From: an uncultured Rivibacter sp.
Lineage (GTDB): Bacteria > Pseudomonadota > Gammaproteobacteria > Burkholderiales > Burkholderiaceae
Reading direction: 5' to 3'
DNA: 49,723 nt
NCBI GenBank assembly: GCA_946480925.1
Contig: CAMLLU010000041.1
Location: 1 to 49,723 of the forward strand
Numbering within the stretch: position 1 is the stretch's first letter; each line of letters starts with the position of its first letter. The notes under the pieces are model-generated. The model saw only the letters and a list, made by a program, of their open reading frames with translations, searched no databases and was not told where the DNA came from. The position numbers and the translations under genes were made by a program. Below, in pieces: positions 1-7,949 of this stretch.

Positions 1-47
1 TGGATCTCGCGGCCTTCGCAGACGAGGTAGTTGGAGGTGAAGCTCAT
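1..47 (-). CDS. N-terminal fragment of an unidentified protein
   Basis: Only the first 15 codons are inside the window; the gene runs off the left edge. The start ATG at 47 follows a purine-rich GAAAGAGGG stretch that can serve as a ribosome binding site. The visible start reads MSFTSNYLVCEGREIH, which faintly resembles the beginning of alpha/beta-hydrolase proteins, but the fragment is too short to assign. It lies 35 bases downstream of the oligomer hydrolase gene on the same strand, so it may be the last gene of that operon. Confidence 0.5.
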   Translation of the reverse strand, partial: MSFTSNYLVCEGREI

Positions 48-82
48 GGAGCCCTCTTTCTCTTCGATTCGATTTCGATCGA

Positions 83-2344
83 TCAGTCGGGCACCGCGAT
101 CACGCCGCCGGCCGAGACGTTGATGCGATCACCTGCCGCGGGCTGCTGGCTCCACGCCGGCACGTTGGCCACCGTAATGCTCGGCGCTGCGCCGGGCGTG
201 CCGCCGCGCGGCACGGTGCGCACCACCTGGCTGGGCGGCAGCTTGCTGCCGTGCCGCAGGTGCTCGTACATGGCGTCGAGCGCGCGGTTCAGGTAGACGT
301 GCAGCGGCACGTAGCGCGTGTCGTAGCCCGGCAGCACCACGCTCAGGCCGATGAAGCCGTCGAAGTGCTGCGCGTTGGTGACCTCGATGTACGACAACCG
401 GCTGCGCCAGCCTTCGACCTTGCGGTTGAGCGCGGTGTAGGGCCTCGACGTGTGGGTGACCGGCAGCAGCGCGTCGGCGCGGCCGTGCACGATGAGCGCG
501 GGCTTGCCGTTGAGGTCGCCGTTGCGGCGGGTCTCGTCGAGGCCGGCCTGCAACGCCAGGGCTTGCGCACTGTTGCCGGTGAGCAGGCCGCGCAGGCACA
601 GGGCGCCGTCGAGGTTGAAGTCCTGCACGCCGGTGGACGGCGAGAACGAGAACAGGTCGCGCAGCGCAAAGCCCGGGTTCGCGTTGTTGACGAGCTGCAC
701 GCCCGCCGAAGGCGGCACGCCGTTGCCGGTGGCGGCCATGGGCGCGAGCTGCAGTGCGGTGATGGGCGTGACAAGGCCTTGCGCGGTGGTGGCCGCGAAG
801 CTGTAGCCGCACAGGTGGTCGGCCACGCTGGCGCGGGCCAACGCGTTGGCGAAGGTCACGCTCACCGCGGGCGCCACTTCGAAGGCGGCGAGCGACGCAT
901 GCAGCACTGCGGACTCGGGCTCCCAGCCGTAGTCGGCCAGCCTGGCGAGCGCCTCGTCGGCCTGCGCGCTCAAGGTGTCTGGGGTGAGCAGGCCCTTGGC
1001 CTTGAGCGAGGCGCAGCGGTTGGCGGCGAACGCGGCCACCACAAAGGCGGAACCCGGCGCGCCGGCCACCTGCGGCGACAGCGCGGCGCAGCTCTGGTAG
1101 AGGTTGGCGTAAGTGGTGAAGTCGTACAGCGTCTTCGCGTTCACTGGTCGTTCGACGCCACCACGCCGCACGCTCACGCCGGGGTTGGCGGGCAACTCCA
1201 CCGCAGGCTCGGAGACTGCCACGCCGTCGATGAGGTGCAACGCGTCCTGCTCGGCCGCGGCAATGGCCGCGCCACCGCCGTTGGAAATACTCGAGGCGAT
1301 GACGAGCGTGTTGAGGGGGTGGACGGTGCGCAGCGTGAGCCCGGTATGTCCCAACGGCAGGCCGTAGCGTTCGTTGAGCACCCAGAACGCGAACTCCACC
1401 GCCTGCAGCGTGAAGCGGCCCCAGTCCTTTTCAGGGTTGCGTTGTGAGTGGGCGTGCTTGAAGGCCAGGCGGTTGGGTGTTGCCGCATTCACCGCGGCAA
1501 GCTGGGCCGCGTCGAGCGGCGCCTGGAACTGCGCGCGGTGGCCGGCGGTGGCAGAGGCTTCACGTGTGCCGTCGATCAGGGGCACGGTGTCGCTGGCCAG
1601 GTCGTGCGGGCCGCTGCCGGTGCCCTTGTCGGTGTAGGCCACGGCGCAGCCGCGCTTCAGGCCCCATTCGCCGGTGCTGATGGCACCGTACACGCCGCGC
1701 GAGCCCGAAGAGGTGGCGGTCATGATGCAAGGCCGCTTCGGGTCGAAGTGCGCCGGCACCTGCACCATGAGCACCACGTTCTGCCGGCCCGTGCCGTCGT
1801 CGCTGAAGGCGAGCACTTCAGTGCCGGCGATCCGGCCTTCGTCGGCGGTCACCACGTTGTCGGCCGTGACGTTGGGGCCGTACAGCGTGCCGTAGCCGCC
1901 GGCGGCCGTCATGTCGACGATGGCGCGGTAGCTGTTGTAGATGGCGGTGCGGCGCAGCTCCACCGCTGTTGGCGCAAGCGCGCTGGCAAACGGCGGCAAG
2001 GCGACCGCCAGCCCCGTCTTGCCCAGGCCGGCGGTGAGCAGGTCGTCGGTGCTGCCGTCGTATTCGTTGGTGCGCACGTCCCCGGCGACGAAAGCCGGCT
2101 TGCGGTTGAACAGGCCCGCGGGGCCGAACCAGTCGGGCCGGCTGGCGGCCAGGCGGTCGTTGCCGTTGGCGGCCTGCGCCGCCTTCAGCGTGGCTTCGGG
2201 CACGTTGGTTTTCTCGGCCTCCTGTGCGAGCGAAGCGGTGTCTTCGCCGCCGTTGCTGGCGTCACCACCACCGCCGCAGGCCGCGAGCAGCGCGCTCGCC
2301 AGCATGCCGGGCCAGAACCACTGCGTTCGAGTACTGCTGCTCAT
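83..2344 (-). CDS. 3-hydroxybutyrate-oligomer hydrolase, lipoprotein
   Basis: Predicted D-(-)-3-hydroxybutyrate oligomer hydrolase, cutting the short oligomers released from polyhydroxybutyrate into monomer. The protein has 753 residues, close to the family's usual 700 or so. It starts with a lipoprotein signal: a hydrophobic run ending LLAAC, cysteine 23, followed by a glycine-rich tether, so it is probably anchored in the outer membrane or faces the periplasm. A serine-hydrolase-like S-x-S-N-G-G-G motif lies around residues 352-358. The ATG at 2344 is chosen because AGGAGG precedes it at good spacing; a GTG one codon earlier is possible. It lies downstream of the ABC transporter and depolymerase genes on the same strand, which fits a role in using the same polymer. 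The assignment is by recognition of the family and has not been searched. Confidence 0.85.
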   Translation of the reverse strand: MSSSTRTQWFWPGMLASALLAACGGGGDASNGGEDTASLAQEAEKTNVPEATLKAAQAANGNDRLAASRPDWFGPAGLFNRKPAFVAGDVRTNEYDGSTDDLLTAGLGKTGLAVALPPFASALAPTAVELRRTAIYNSYRAIVDMTAAGGYGTLYGPNVTADNVVTADEGRIAGTEVLAFSDDGTGRQNVVLMVQVPAHFDPKRPCIMTATSSGSRGVYGAISTGEWGLKRGCAVAYTDKGTGSGPHDLASDTVPLIDGTREASATAGHRAQFQAPLDAAQLAAVNAATPNRLAFKHAHSQRNPEKDWGRFTLQAVEFAFWVLNERYGLPLGHTGLTLRTVHPLNTLVIASSISNGGGAAIAAAEQDALHLIDGVAVSEPAVELPANPGVSVRRGGVERPVNAKTLYDFTTYANLYQSCAALSPQVAGAPGSAFVVAAFAANRCASLKAKGLLTPDTLSAQADEALARLADYGWEPESAVLHASLAAFEVAPAVSVTFANALARASVADHLCGYSFAATTAQGLVTPITALQLAPMAATGNGVPPSAGVQLVNNANPGFALRDLFSFSPSTGVQDFNLDGALCLRGLLTGNSAQALALQAGLDETRRNGDLNGKPALIVHGRADALLPVTHTSRPYTALNRKVEGWRSRLSYIEVTNAQHFDGFIGLSVVLPGYDTRYVPLHVYLNRALDAMYEHLRHGSKLPPSQVVRTVPRGGTPGAAPSITVANVPAWSQQPAAGDRINVSAGGVIAVPD

Positions 2345-2393
2345 CACTTGCCTCCTCGTTCGTCGTCGGGTTGAAGGACTCCATGGGATCGGC

Positions 2394-2562
2394 GCTCAGA
2401 AGGTGTGAATGAATTCGGCGTGACCGAGCAGGGCGCCAAAACCCGGCCAATCTAGACGCAAAGCACAGTCGTAGCTCGGGCTACGGCGAGCATTTGCAAC
2501 GACGAGTGGCCGGGTTTTGGCGACCTGAGCGGACATGGCGGATTCGTTCACACCTTCTCAGC
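2394..2562. repeat. Large imperfect inverted repeat after livM
   Basis: Two arms of about 56 bases (2394-2449 and 2507-2562) are reverse complements with roughly 80% identity. They are separated by 57 bases that contain a second small palindrome, CGTAGC-TCGG-GCTACG, at 2470-2485. The right arm runs into the stop codon of the permease gene (2558-2560). Folded RNA would form a long cruciform-like hairpin between the permease gene and the oligomer hydrolase gene, able to act as a terminator, a processing site or an mRNA 3' end stabiliser. There is no transposase and no clear target duplication. Confidence 0.7.
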
Positions 2563-3622
2563 GGCTGCGCAGCGCACGCAGCCGCCCCACCACGCCGGTG
2601 GGGAAGTAGTAGACGGACAGCACGAACAGCACGCCCAGCCACAGCAGCCAGCGGTCGGCCGACAGCAGCGCGCCGGCCACCGGCACGCCTTCGAAGGAGG
2701 CGCCGGCGAGCTTGAGCAGGTCTTGCAGGTAGCTCTGGGCCAGCACGAAGAGCACGCTGCCCACCACGGCCCCGTAGATGGTGCCCATGCCGCCGATGAC
2801 GACGATGAGCAGGATGTCGAGCATGATCTCGAAGCTCAGCGACGTGTCCGGCCCGTTGTAGCGCAGCCAGATGGCCAGCAACACGCCCGCAAGCGTGGCG
2901 AACAGCGCCGACAGCACGTTGCTCAAGGTGCGATAAACCACCGTGCGGTAGCCGATGGCTTCGGCGCGGAAGTCGTTCTCGCGAATGGCCTGCAGCACGC
3001 GGCCGAACGGCGAGTTGACGATACGCAGCATCAGCAGCACCAGCGCCACGGCGACGAAGAACAGCAGGTAGTAGCTGATGAGCCGCCCGTCGATCAGCAC
3101 GCCGAACACTGGGCTCTCGAAGGGCTCGAAGCTTGGGCTCAGCCACTCGGGCAGGCGGAAGGTGAGACCGTCTTCGCCGCCGGTGAAGTCGCTCAGCTGC
3201 GAAGCCAGCGTCTGGAAGGCGGCGGCCACGGCGAGCGTGATCATGGCGTAGAAGATGGCCTTCACGCGCAGCGAGAACAGGCCGATCACCAGCGACAGCA
3301 ACAGTGACACCGCCAGCGCCGCCAGCGTGCCGATGCCGATGGCAGCCCAGCCCTCCCCCATGCGCGTGGACGCGATGGCCACGCCATAGGCTCCGATGCC
3401 GAAGAACATGGTGTGCGCGAAGCTCACGATGCCGGTGTAGCCCAGCAGCAGGTCGTAGCTGGCCACCAGCACGATGAAGGTGAGGATCTTGGCCGCGACG
3501 TTGAGCGACTTGCTGCCCGGGAAGATGAAAGGCGTGAGCAGCAGCGCGATGACGATGCACACGAGCAGCACCGCGAGCATGCGGCTTGCGGGCAGGTCGT
3601 GGGAGAGGAGGCGGTTCAGCAT
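2558..3622 (-). CDS. LivM-type ABC transporter permease
   Basis: Inner-membrane permease of the hydrophobic amino acid transporter (HAAT) type, 354 residues, with about eight to ten hydrophobic segments spread along its length. The stretch GYTGIVSFAHTMFFGIGAY near residue 65 and the EAIGYRTVVYRT region near residue 215 are typical of LivM/UrtC permeases. It would pair with the LivH-type permease encoded just upstream. Family members carry branched-chain amino acids, urea, amides and assorted small acids, so the substrate cannot be read from the permease. The context of PHB-degrading enzymes suggests hydroxybutyrate or its oligomers, which is an inference. It is separated from livH by 142 bases holding a repeat element. 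Confidence 0.85.
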   Translation of the reverse strand: MLNRLLSHDLPASRMLAVLLVCIVIALLLTPFIFPGSKSLNVAAKILTFIVLVASYDLLLGYTGIVSFAHTMFFGIGAYGVAIASTRMGEGWAAIGIGTLAALAVSLLLSLVIGLFSLRVKAIFYAMITLAVAAAFQTLASQLSDFTGGEDGLTFRLPEWLSPSFEPFESPVFGVLIDGRLISYYLLFFVAVALVLLMLRIVNSPFGRVLQAIRENDFRAEAIGYRTVVYRTLSNVLSALFATLAGVLLAIWLRYNGPDTSLSFEIMLDILLIVVIGGMGTIYGAVVGSVLFVLAQSYLQDLLKLAGASFEGVPVAGALLSADRWLLWLGVLFVLSVYYFPTGVVGRLRALRSR

Positions 3623-3670
3623 GGCTCAAAGCTCGCAGTAGAAGCGGCACTCGCGCACTCTTCATCCACG

Positions 3671-3761
3671 CCACCGAGTGGACGCCGCGGATCCGGCTTT
3701 GCCGGGCCGCTGGGGTCGCCCCCTTGAGGGGGAGCGGCGCAGCCGCTACGGGGGTGGGCGC
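3671..3761 (-). repeat. Intergenic repeat, copy 1 (pair with 41508-41590)
   Basis: A stretch of about 85-90 bases, read on the minus strand, that closely matches 41508-41590 on the plus strand. Shared blocks include CACCCCCGTAGCG, the palindromic CCCCCTCAAGGGGGCG and GCCGGATCC. Repeats of this look are frequent in Burkholderiales intergenic regions. This copy separates the livH and livM genes, where the other junctions in the operon overlap, so it may change the relative expression of the two permeases. It has no coding capacity of its own. Confidence 0.8.
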
Positions 3762-3764
3762 ATC

Positions 3765-4853
3765 TCATCTGCTCGTCACCGGGTACAGCCCCTGCGGCCG
3801 CCACAAGAGGACGGCCACCATGAGCCCGATGTTGGAGAACAGCGCCACCTTGGGCGCGAGGAAGCCGGTGTAGTTGGCCATGAGCCCCACCAGCAGTGCA
3901 CCGACGAAGCAGCCGAGCGTGGAGCCCAGCCCGCCGATGATGATGACGATGAACAGCAGCACGTTCACCTGCGCACCCATCTGCGGCACGACCATCTGCT
4001 GGTACAGGCCCCACAGCACGCCGCCCAGGCCGGCCAGCGCCGAGCCGGCCACGAACACGCCCACGAACAGCTGGCGGATACGGTAGCCCAGGCTTTCGAC
4101 CATCTCGCGGTCTTGCACGCCGGCGCGGATGAGCAGGCCGAGCTTGGTGCGGTTGAGCGTCCACAGCAGCGCCAACAGCACCACAGCGCCGATGACCATG
4201 GCGATGAGGCGGTACTTCTCGATGGCAGCGCCGCCACCGCCGACCTCCAGCAGCACGGAGCCCCGCAAGGCCTGCGGCAGCGGCAGCGGGATCTGCTGCG
4301 GGCCCCAGATCACCTTGATGAGCTCCTCGCCGATGATCATGCCGCCCATCGTGATGAGGATCTGCTTGAGGTGCTGGCCGTACACCGGCCGCACCATCAG
4401 CCGCTCGAACACCCAGCCGATGGCACCCGCCACCGCCATCGCCACCAGCATGGTGGGCAGCACGGCGGCGAGGTTCATGAGCAGTGAGGCGGAGCCGGTC
4501 CAGTCGCCCATCAAGCCGAACACCGTGGTGGCGACGAAGGCCCCCAATGCGATGAACACGCCGTGGCCGAAGTTCAGCACGTCCATCAGGCCGAACACGA
4601 GCGTGAGCCCCGAGGCGATGATGAAGACGATCATGCCCATCGCGAGGCCCGCGATGGTGAGCGTGAGCCAGGTGGGCACCGAGCCGACCAGGGGCAGCGC
4701 CAGCAACGCGAGCGCGGCGACGAGTGCCAGCGGCACGTAGTCGAAACGCGCCTTGGGCACCTGGGCCGTGGCCGGGCCGGAGGCGGTGGGTTCGGCGCTG
4801 GCAGGGGTCGTCGTGGCAGCCACGGTGTTCACGCTGCTTCCCTTCTCGTTCAT
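3765..4853 (-). CDS. LivH-type ABC transporter permease
   Basis: Inner-membrane permease of the HAAT family, 362 residues. The first 35 residues are a hydrophilic Ala/Thr/Pro-rich extension, longer than in typical LivH (about 290-310 residues). It is followed by the usual segments, including FGLMDVLNFGHGVFIALGAF, the LivH signature near residue 95. The start at 4853 is chosen because it forms an ATGA overlap with the upstream ATPase gene; longer frames upstream only run antisense-like through that gene. It works with the LivM permease and the two ATPases encoded beside it. The substrate is not evident from sequence; neighbours point to PHB breakdown products. Confidence 0.86.
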   Translation of the reverse strand: MNEKGSSVNTVAATTTPASAEPTASGPATAQVPKARFDYVPLALVAALALLALPLVGSVPTWLTLTIAGLAMGMIVFIIASGLTLVFGLMDVLNFGHGVFIALGAFVATTVFGLMGDWTGSASLLMNLAAVLPTMLVAMAVAGAIGWVFERLMVRPVYGQHLKQILITMGGMIIGEELIKVIWGPQQIPLPLPQALRGSVLLEVGGGGAAIEKYRLIAMVIGAVVLLALLWTLNRTKLGLLIRAGVQDREMVESLGYRIRQLFVGVFVAGSALAGLGGVLWGLYQQMVVPQMGAQVNVLLFIVIIIGGLGSTLGCFVGALLVGLMANYTGFLAPKVALFSNIGLMVAVLLWRPQGLYPVTSR

Positions 4854-5596
4854 TGATGCGCCGCGAGCGAAAGGCCGAGCAGCTTGTGCTGCAGGGCTTC
4901 GTTGTGCGCCAGCTCGGCCATGGAGCCGCGGTGGACCACGCGGCCGTCGTCCATGACGGCCACGCTGTCGCCCAGCGCGCGGGCCATCGCGAAGTTCTGC
5001 TCCACCAGCAAGATGGTGGTCTGCTTGCTCTTGAGCTCGCGAAAGGCCGCGATGAGGTTCTGGATGATGGCGGGCGCAAGACCCTTGCTCGGCTCGTCGA
5101 TGAGCAGCAGCTTGCGCGGCTCGACGATGGCGCGCGCCACCGCGAGCATCTGCTTCTGACCGCCCGAAAGCTTGCCCGCCGGGTAGAGCCAGAACTTCTT
5201 CAACGCGGGGAAGAGTCCGAAGATCCATTCGAGCCGCTGCGTGTCGATGTCGTCCACCGTGCGTGCGCCGCGCGCCGCGAGCAGCAGGTTTTCCTTCACC
5301 GAGAGGTCGCTGAAGATGCCCATGCTTTCGGGCACGTAGGCGATGCCTCGCTGCGCGATCTCGGGCGTGACGGCACGTGCGCCTTCGCCGCCGATGGGCT
5401 GGTCGTCGAAGACGATGCTGCCCTGCTTCACCTTCCACAGGCCCATGATCGTGCGCAGCGTGGTGGTCTTGCCCGCGCCGTTGCGGCCCAGCAGCATGGT
5501 CACTTGCCCGCGCGGCACTTCGAAGTCGACGCCGTGGAGGATGTGGTACGCGCCGATGTGGGTGTGCACGCCTTGGAGCGTGAGGATGGTGGTCAT
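4850..5596 (-). CDS. LivF-type ABC transporter ATPase
   Basis: Cytoplasmic ATP-binding subunit of a HAAT transporter, 248 residues, normal for LivF. Walker A is GRNGAGKTT at residues 37-45, the ABC signature LSGGQ at 143-147 and Walker B LLLIDEP at 163-169. It overlaps the LivG gene upstream and the LivH gene downstream by four bases each (ATGA), so the three are translationally coupled. It forms the nucleotide-binding heterodimer with LivG and powers import. Confidence 0.92.
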   Translation of the reverse strand: MTTILTLQGVHTHIGAYHILHGVDFEVPRGQVTMLLGRNGAGKTTTLRTIMGLWKVKQGSIVFDDQPIGGEGARAVTPEIAQRGIAYVPESMGIFSDLSVKENLLLAARGARTVDDIDTQRLEWIFGLFPALKKFWLYPAGKLSGGQKQMLAVARAIVEPRKLLLIDEPSKGLAPAIIQNLIAAFRELKSKQTTILLVEQNFAMARALGDSVAVMDDGRVVHRGSMAELAHNEALQHKLLGLSLAAHQ

Positions 5597-6372
5597 GCCG
5601 CAGCCTCCTCGACGGTGCCCATGTAGGCCTGCTGCACCACCGGCAGCGCCATCACGTCGGCCGGCAGGCCATCAGCCAGCAGCTGCCCGTTGTGCAGGAC
5701 GATGATGCGGTCCGCCAGCTCGCGCACCACGTCCATCTTGTGCTCGACCAGGAGGATGGTTTTCTCCTGGCGTCGTTTGAGTGCGCGGATGAGGTCCAGG
5801 ATCACTGGAACCTCGTCCACGCTCATGCCGGCGGTGGGTTCGTCGAACATGTAAACCAATGGGTCGAGCGCCATCATCAGCGCGACTTCGAGCTTGCGCT
5901 GATCGCCGTGCGGCAGGCTCGATGCAGGCGCGTCGGCCTTGTCGGCCAGCCGCACGGCCTCGAGCACGGCACGCGCTTCCTCGATGAGTTGCTTGTGGTC
6001 GAGCCACACGCTCAGCAGCTTGAGCACGCCGCCGTGGCGTGACTGCACCGCGAGGCGCACGTTCTCGAGCACAGAGAGGTTGGGAAAGAGCTGCGTGAGC
6101 TGAAAGGCACGCCCCAGCCCACGGCGCGTGCGCAGTGGCGCGGGCAGGCCGGTGATGTCTTCACCGCCCAGCAGCACGCGGCCTTCGCCCGCAGGCAGCT
6201 GGCCCGAGATGAGGTTGAAGTAGGTCGTCTTGCCCGCGCCGTTGGGGCCCACGATGGCGGTGAGCGTGCCGGGACGGAAGACACAGCTCACGTGGTCCAC
6301 CGCCACGTGGCCACCGAAGCGGATGGTGAGGTCCTTTGTTTCGAGCATGGCGCGGTAGTCGATCAGGGGCAT
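5593..6372 (-). CDS. LivG-type ABC transporter ATPase
   Basis: Second ATP-binding subunit of the HAAT transporter, 259 residues from the ATG at 6372. Walker A is GPNGAGKTT at residues 42-50, the LivG-style signature LPHGDQRK at 153-160 and Walker B VYMFDEPT at 172-179. The chosen start overlaps the end of the PHB depolymerase gene by ten bases. An internal ATG at 6348 (MLETKDLTIRFGG) matches the usual beginning of the family and is an alternative, and would lie 14 bases past that stop. Either way the two genes are contiguous on one message. The overlap ties the transporter to the depolymerase. Confidence 0.9.
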   Translation of the reverse strand: MPLIDYRAMLETKDLTIRFGGHVAVDHVSCVFRPGTLTAIVGPNGAGKTTYFNLISGQLPAGEGRVLLGGEDITGLPAPLRTRRGLGRAFQLTQLFPNLSVLENVRLAVQSRHGGVLKLLSVWLDHKQLIEEARAVLEAVRLADKADAPASSLPHGDQRKLEVALMMALDPLVYMFDEPTAGMSVDEVPVILDLIRALKRRQEKTILLVEHKMDVVRELADRIIVLHNGQLLADGLPADVMALPVVQQAYMGTVEEAAA

Positions 6373-7856
6373 GTCCCGATCACGTAGTAGTTCGGGCTTG
6401 TCTGCTTCAGCGTCGTGGTCACGAAGGTGTTCCACAACCCCATGTTCTGGTTGGAGCCGTTGGCATAGGCATAGCCGCCCGACTGGTAGGCACGGCCGGC
6501 AGTGGTGTGTGCGTAGTTGCTGGCCGTGTAGCAGGTGGCCACGCTGCCGGTGGTGGTGCCGCTGGCGGGCTGCGACTGCGCGCCTTCGACGCCGTTGCCG
6601 TCCACCGTGCTCACCGTCCAGCTGTAGGTGGTGCCGGATGCCAGGCCGGTGTCTGTGTAGCTGGTGCCGGCGACGAGCGAGCCGTTGACCTTGCTGCCGC
6701 CGCGGTACACGTTGTAGCCGGCCGCGCCGCTCACCGCGGCCCAGCTGACTTGCATGCTGCTGCTCGTGGCGTTGGACGTGGCCACGCCGGTGGGCGGCGG
6801 CAGCGCATCACCACCGCCACCACCGGAGCCCGAAGCGAGCTGGTCGACCATGGCCTTGATGGCCGCCACCTGCGTGCCCGCCTTCTGCGCGAAGTTGTTG
6901 CCGTACCAGCCGATCCAGTCCCAGCAGCCGTTGGGGTTGGAAAGCGAGCCGCTGGCCGTGGTGGCCCGGCTCGTGTTGTCCACGCGGGCCTGCGGAAACA
7001 GCACGACGATGCTGTTGGTGTCGGCCCAGCGCGTGTAGCCGGTGTTCTTGATGAACTTGTCGCCGATGGTCGCGTAGTTCTGCTTGCAGCCGTGCAAGGC
7101 CACGTGCAGCTTGCATTGCGTGCCGCCGGTGCAGCTGGCCGGCACGTACACCCAGCCGGTGGCCGACATGCCGGGGTTGCCGTTGATGAACGGCGCCTGA
7201 TCGAACTCGATGTAGTTGCTCGCGGCTGGCGCGTTGTTGCGTGCGTTGAGCGTGCCGTAGATCTTGCTCAGCACGGCCTTCGCACCGTCGTAGCTGCAGT
7301 TGGCGATGTAGGGCGACGCGCTGCTGCCGCAGCTGTTGTTGCCGGTTCCGTCGAAGTCGGTAGGGAACACGTGCGCCGTGCCCGACTGCGTGACGTACTG
7401 CAGGTTCGCAGCCGGAACGCCGTTGTTGGCGTACTGCGTCTGCAGCCCGTTCATCGGGTTGGGGCCGACGGTGTAGTCGGCCGTGCCGACGAACAGGTAG
7501 ACCTTCTGGTTGGCGATGTGGGCCTTGCTGTCGATGGCCGTGCCGCTCCAGTTGTTGATGTCGGCCTGCATCGTGTTCAGCATGCTCGCGCTGATGCTGG
7601 CGTTGTACATGCACGCGGTGTAGTTGCTGTGCCCCGCGCACATGTAGGGCCCGCCCGCGAACACGCCCACGCCCATGAAGGTGGACGAGTGCGCAATGCC
7701 CAGCTGGTTGGCCATGAAGCCGCCCGACGACAAGCCCGAGACGCTGATCTTCGACTTGTCGATGTTGAGCTGCGGCAGCGACACGGCTGCCTGCACGTCG
7801 TGCAAGGAAGGCAGCGCGAATGCAAGCCCTGCCAGAACAACGAACCTTCGGAACAT
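6363..7856 (-). CDS. phaZ: Secreted PHB depolymerase, type-2 catalytic domain
   Basis: Extracellular short-chain-length polyhydroxyalkanoate depolymerase, 497 residues. The start at 7856 has GGAGG six bases upstream and gives a clean signal peptide ending near DVQA (residue 23); an ATG eight codons earlier lacks this. The lipase box GLSSG is at 41-45 with catalytic Ser43. Candidate Asp127 (GTADYTV) and His162 (GTAHVFP) follow, and the oxyanion-hole histidine (VALHGC, about residue 255) comes last. That order is the hallmark of type-2 domains. A polyglycine linker (about 344-349) leads to a fibronectin type III domain (about 354-434) and a C-terminal polymer-binding domain bounded by Cys442 and Cys496. 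The gene lies between the binding protein and LivG genes of an ABC transporter and overlaps the latter, which is unusual. Confidence 0.92.
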   Translation of the reverse strand: MFRRFVVLAGLAFALPSLHDVQAAVSLPQLNIDKSKISVSGLSSGGFMANQLGIAHSSTFMGVGVFAGGPYMCAGHSNYTACMYNASISASMLNTMQADINNWSGTAIDSKAHIANQKVYLFVGTADYTVGPNPMNGLQTQYANNGVPAANLQYVTQSGTAHVFPTDFDGTGNNSCGSSASPYIANCSYDGAKAVLSKIYGTLNARNNAPAASNYIEFDQAPFINGNPGMSATGWVYVPASCTGGTQCKLHVALHGCKQNYATIGDKFIKNTGYTRWADTNSIVVLFPQARVDNTSRATTASGSLSNPNGCWDWIGWYGNNFAQKAGTQVAAIKAMVDQLASGSGGGGGDALPPPTGVATSNATSSSMQVSWAAVSGAAGYNVYRGGSKVNGSLVAGTSYTDTGLASGTTYSWTVSTVDGNGVEGAQSQPASGTTTGSVATCYTASNYAHTTAGRAYQSGGYAYANGSNQNMGLWNTFVTTTLKQTSPNYYVIGTCP

Positions 7857-7886
7857 GGAGAACCTCCATTCCAGATTCATGCTGGA

Positions 7887-7910
7887 GCCCCTCCCGAAGG
7901 GGCCCGGGAG
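7887..7910 (-). other. Hairpin between binding protein and depolymerase genes
   Basis: Two overlapping alternative stems are possible: GCCCCT pairing with AGGGGC across 7887-7903, and CTCCCG pairing with CGGGAG across 7891-7910. No run of T follows on the minus strand, so this is more likely an intercistronic processing or stabilising hairpin than a true terminator. It could set the binding protein level above that of the other operon products. Confidence 0.4.
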
Positions 7911-7949
7911 CAGAACGGGCGGTACGCCGTGACGACCGCAACCGCGCGT

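Noticed and set aside
3765..5438. Long version of the LivH frame reaching upstream through livF
   Set aside because: The upstream part is low-complexity and out of frame with livF; the ATGA overlap start at 4853 matches the family.
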